From NCBI RefSeq assembly GCF_026278245.1, contig NZ_CP111079.1:312501-376500 (forward strand): 64,000 nt of DNA, written 5' to 3'. A program made the position numbers and the translations under genes. Under the pieces are notes generated by a model that was given only the letters and a program-made list of their open reading frames with translations, searched no databases and was not told the DNA's origin. Source of the DNA: Pontibacter kalidii. Its GTDB lineage: Bacteria; Bacteroidota; Bacteroidia; Cytophagales; Hymenobacteraceae. Below are positions 61,535-64,000 of this stretch, piece by piece (within the stretch, counting starts at the first letter, position 1; the number at the start of each line of letters is the position of its first letter).

Positions 61535-63280
61535 TTGAACGATTTTATACTTACGAGCCTCATTTTTACACCCCTGGTGGCAGCGGTTGTCATCCTGCTG
61601 CTGCCGGTGCGCCTGCACAAACCAATCAAGGCAATTACGCTGCTGGCGTCGCTGGTGCAGATGGGGCTGGCCGTGCTTTTATACTTCCGGTTTGACGGTG
61701 CTGCGGCTGCCAACGGGCAGATGGGCTACCAGTTTGTGCAGCAACTCAACTGGATCGGCTTCTCGCTCGGCAACCTGGGGCGCTTCCAGATCGACTATTT
61801 TGTGGGCGTGGATGGCATCAGCATCAGCATGGTGCTGCTCACGGGCATAGTAGGCGTGATCGGGGTGATCTCCTCCTGGAACATCACCAAAAACGTGAAG
61901 GGCTATTTCCTGCTCTACCTGCTACTCCTGACGAGTGTGATGGGGTGTTTCCTGGCGCTCGACTTCTTCCTGTTCTACCTCTTTTTTGAGTTTATGCTCC
62001 TGCCGATGTATTTCTTGATCGGCATCTGGGGCGGTCCGAAGCGCGAGTACGCCGCTATCAAGTTTTTTATTTATACTTTGGTAGGCTCCCTTTTTATCCT
62101 GATCGTGATGATCGGGCTCTATACTTCCGTGATCGATCCTCAGGCGACGGCGGTGCAGATGGGGCTGCTGGAGCAGGGCCAGGTGGCTGGTGCAGAGGTG
62201 CTCAATAAGGTGCAGCAGATGCTGCAGCGCAACCAGATCAGCAACTATAACCTGGTGCGTACCTTCAGTATTCCGGCCATGATGGAGCCGGCCAACTTTA
62301 TCCCTAACAGCCTGCTGCACGTGCTCTCCGGAAGTATGCTTTGGAACCTGCCGCTGCGCTTTATCGCATTTCTGCTGTTGTTTGCCGGTTTTGCCATCAA
62401 GGTGCCGTCGGTGCCTGTGCATACCTGGCTGCCCGATGCGCACGTGGAGGCCCCGACACCTATCTCTGTGCTGCTGGCGGCTATACTTTTAAAGGTAGGT
62501 GGCTACGGCCTGATCCGCATTGTGTACCCGATCTTCCCGGATGCCGGCACTTACTTCTCCATACTCGTCGGGGGCTTAGGCGTGCTCTCTATTATTTATG
62601 GGGCGATGAACGCGCTGGCCATGAAAGACCTGAAAAAGCTCATCGCCTACTCCTCGGTATCGCACATGGGCTTTGTGCTGCTGGGGCTGGCCTCGCTCAC
62701 TAACGAGGGCGTGAACGGCGCTATTTACATGATGTTCAGCCACGGCATTATTTCGGCCATGCTCTTTTTGGTAGTCGGCGTAATTTATGACCGTGCTCAT
62801 GATCGCATGATCCATAACTTCCGGGGTCTGGCCAACACCATGCCGGCTTATACTTGCTTTGTGGTGATTGCTTTCTTCGCCTCGCTGGGCATGCCGGGCT
62901 TCTCCGGGTTTATCTCGGAGCTGCTGGTGCTGGTAGGCGGTTTCGGTGCGCCGGAGGCCACAGGCCTGCTGCCGCGCTGGCTTACTATTGTGGCGGTGCT
63001 GGGCCTGCTGCTGAGCGCAGCCTACTACCTGTGGGCGCTGCAGCGCATGTTCTTCGGTAAGTTTTGGATCTTTCCGGAGCTGCGCCAGAACGCTCTCATC
63101 ACCGATCTCAACACAAGAGAGTACCTGATGCTGGTGCCGCTGGCGGTGCTGGCGCTGCTCTTCGGTATCTTCCCGCACCTGCTGCTAGACAAGATCGGCC
63201 TGACCGTGAATGGTTTCACGGAAATGGTGCTGCAGCGGGGGCAGGAGCAGCTGGGTTTAATCTTATCAACACTGAAATAA
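61535..63280 (+). CDS. nuoM: NADH-quinone oxidoreductase subunit M
   Basis: A 581-residue antiporter-like subunit with about 14 membrane segments. FFEFMLLPMYFLIGIWGGPKR carries the conserved Glu; VPVHTWLPDAHVEAPTPISVLLA and KLIAYSSVSHMGFV carry the conserved Lys and His regions. The start is TTG at 61535. It ends directly before nuoN. Confidence 0.94.
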   Translation: MNDFILTSLIFTPLVAAVVILLLPVRLHKPIKAITLLASLVQMGLAVLLYFRFDGAAAANGQMGYQFVQQLNWIGFSLGNLGRFQIDYFVGVDGISISMVLLTGIVGVIGVISSWNITKNVKGYFLLYLLLLTSVMGCFLALDFFLFYLFFEFMLLPMYFLIGIWGGPKREYAAIKFFIYTLVGSLFILIVMIGLYTSVIDPQATAVQMGLLEQGQVAGAEVLNKVQQMLQRNQISNYNLVRTFSIPAMMEPANFIPNSLLHVLSGSMLWNLPLRFIAFLLLFAGFAIKVPSVPVHTWLPDAHVEAPTPISVLLAAILLKVGGYGLIRIVYPIFPDAGTYFSILVGGLGVLSIIYGAMNALAMKDLKKLIAYSSVSHMGFVLLGLASLTNEGVNGAIYMMFSHGIISAMLFLVVGVIYDRAHDRMIHNFRGLANTMPAYTCFVVIAFFASLGMPGFSGFISELLVLVGGFGAPEATGLLPRWLTIVAVLGLLLSAAYYLWALQRMFFGKFWIFPELRQNALITDLNTREYLMLVPLAVLALLFGIFPHLLLDKIGLTVNGFTEMVLQRGQEQLGLILSTLK

Positions 63281-64000
63281 GTGAACGAGCAGGCGGTATA
63301 CTTGTCGGATAAACTGAACGCCATCCTGGCGGGAGCAGGCTCGCTGTTGCCCGAGCTGGTGCTGGCCTGCTTCTTCCTGCTGCTCGTAACGCTCGACCTG
63401 TTCAAAGCTAAAAGTATAAAAAAGCTGCTGCCCTGGCTGGCCCTTACCGGTTTGTTCTGGGTGCTGGTGCTGCAGGTATTGGGGGGCTATACTTCCGGCG
63501 ACGAGCCTTTCCTGAACCTGCTGCTCTCGGATGGCTTGGCCCGTTACGGCGGCATCCTTTTCAGCGCGGCAGGTATATTTGCCATTTTCATGGCGTTGCA
63601 GCTCAGGCGGCTGGAAAAGCTGCAGGAGGGTAGGGGCGAGTTTTATGCGCTGGTGCTAATACTCGTGCTGGGCCTCAACCTGATGGCCAAATCGGTTAAC
63701 CTGCTGATGGTGTTCCTGGCCATTGAGGTCGTTTCCATCGCCTCCTATATCCTTACCCTTACGTTTAAAACCGAGAAACGCGCCGTGGAGGCCGGCCTGA
63801 AGTATGTGCTCTACGGGACGCTGTCGGCGGGGGTGATGCTGTATGGCATGTCGTTTTTCTACGGCCTGACGGGTACGCTGAACTATACTTCGGAGGCCTT
63901 CGCCTTGGGGTTGCTGCAAGCCGACACACTGCTGGTAACAGTAGCCGCCGTACTGGTATTGGCCGGTTTTTTCTTCAAGATCTCTGCCGCGCCTTTCCAC
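63281..64000 (+). CDS. nuoN: NADH-quinone oxidoreductase subunit N (partial, cut by window end)
   Basis: A GTG at 63281, directly after the nuoM stop, opens a frame that runs to the window end (240 codons). It encodes membrane segments with LPELVLACFFLLLVTLDLF, GLNLMAKSVNLLMVFLAIEVVSIASYIL and KYVLYGTLSAGVMLYGMSFFYG, the order found in NuoN, and reaches FFFKISAAPFH, the HTWxPD-preceding motif. The 3' half lies outside. Confidence 0.92.
   Translation, partial: MNEQAVYLSDKLNAILAGAGSLLPELVLACFFLLLVTLDLFKAKSIKKLLPWLALTGLFWVLVLQVLGGYTSGDEPFLNLLLSDGLARYGGILFSAAGIFAIFMALQLRRLEKLQEGRGEFYALVLILVLGLNLMAKSVNLLMVFLAIEVVSIASYILTLTFKTEKRAVEAGLKYVLYGTLSAGVMLYGMSFFYGLTGTLNYTSEAFALGLLQADTLLVTVAAVLVLAGFFFKISAAPFH

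Overview
The window (64 kb) looks like chromosome of a Bacteroidetes bacterium of the order Cytophagales, most likely family Hymenobacteraceae and Pontibacter-like. This is inferred from the protein repertoire (BatA-type and DUF4199 proteins, a CarboxypepD_reg/TonB-type outer-membrane barrel, a biosynthetic SpeA next to a ureohydrolase, fused DAHP synthase/chorismate mutase, MenA), from TAnnTTTG-type promoter boxes, and from a moderately GC-rich sequence by eye. No taxonomic search was possible. Layout: 1-1.5 kb is the 3' end of an rRNA operon (partial 23S, 5S, terminator). 1.9-9.9 kb holds a BatA-domain protein, a dihydroorotase homologue that has lost its metal ligands, two tandem DUF4199 membrane proteins, two glycosyltransferases, a GNAT enzyme and an NmrA-type protein. 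10-14.8 kb has purB, a peptidoglycan glycosyltransferase and an SBF-like transporter. 15.5-20.7 kb is an aromatic amino-acid cluster on the minus strand: DAHP synthase/chorismate mutase paralogue, prephenate dehydratase, aminotransferase, and a second DAHP synthase/chorismate mutase. 20.8-24.7 kb has a TerC-type transporter, a Dol-P-Man-type glycosyltransferase, hemG and a GmhB-like phosphatase. 24.9-25.9 kb is an AT-rich island with hallmarks of an integron gene cassette. 26-41 kb contains DUF4240 and DUF2071 proteins, speA, a ureohydrolase, argS, a glutathione peroxidase lipoprotein, menA, a broken class D beta-lactamase, a serine hydrolase, an outer-membrane barrel receptor, pncA and a DEAD-box helicase. 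41-55 kb contains yebC, a CoA transferase, phhA, a phosphatase-like lipoprotein, a CotH-like protein, an ABC-F ATPase, SPW and RDD membrane proteins, murI, a YgiB/YgiC-like pair and map. 55.5-64 kb is a respiratory complex I cluster, nuoH-[Nudix]-nuoI-J-K-L-M-N, with nuoN cut by the window end. The most interesting signals are regulatory. Three aromatic amino-acid genes are each preceded by a short leader ORF and an intrinsic terminator. Prephenate dehydratase has a leader with a Phe/Tyr run (FYFSFYFF). phhA (Phe to Tyr) has a leader with 10 Tyr codons out of 29. The DAHP synthase paralogue has a twin of the first leader that kept the RNA switch but lost the aromatic codons, and its enzyme has also lost catalytic residues. 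Together they suggest ribosome-mediated attenuation, with phhA serving Tyr synthesis. Other signals are a very frequent 7-mer (AAGTATA/TATACTT), a dispersed ~350-bp intergenic repeat in three copies, several hairpin repeats, an isolated attC-like site, and a class D beta-lactamase stopped exactly at its active-site lysine codon.
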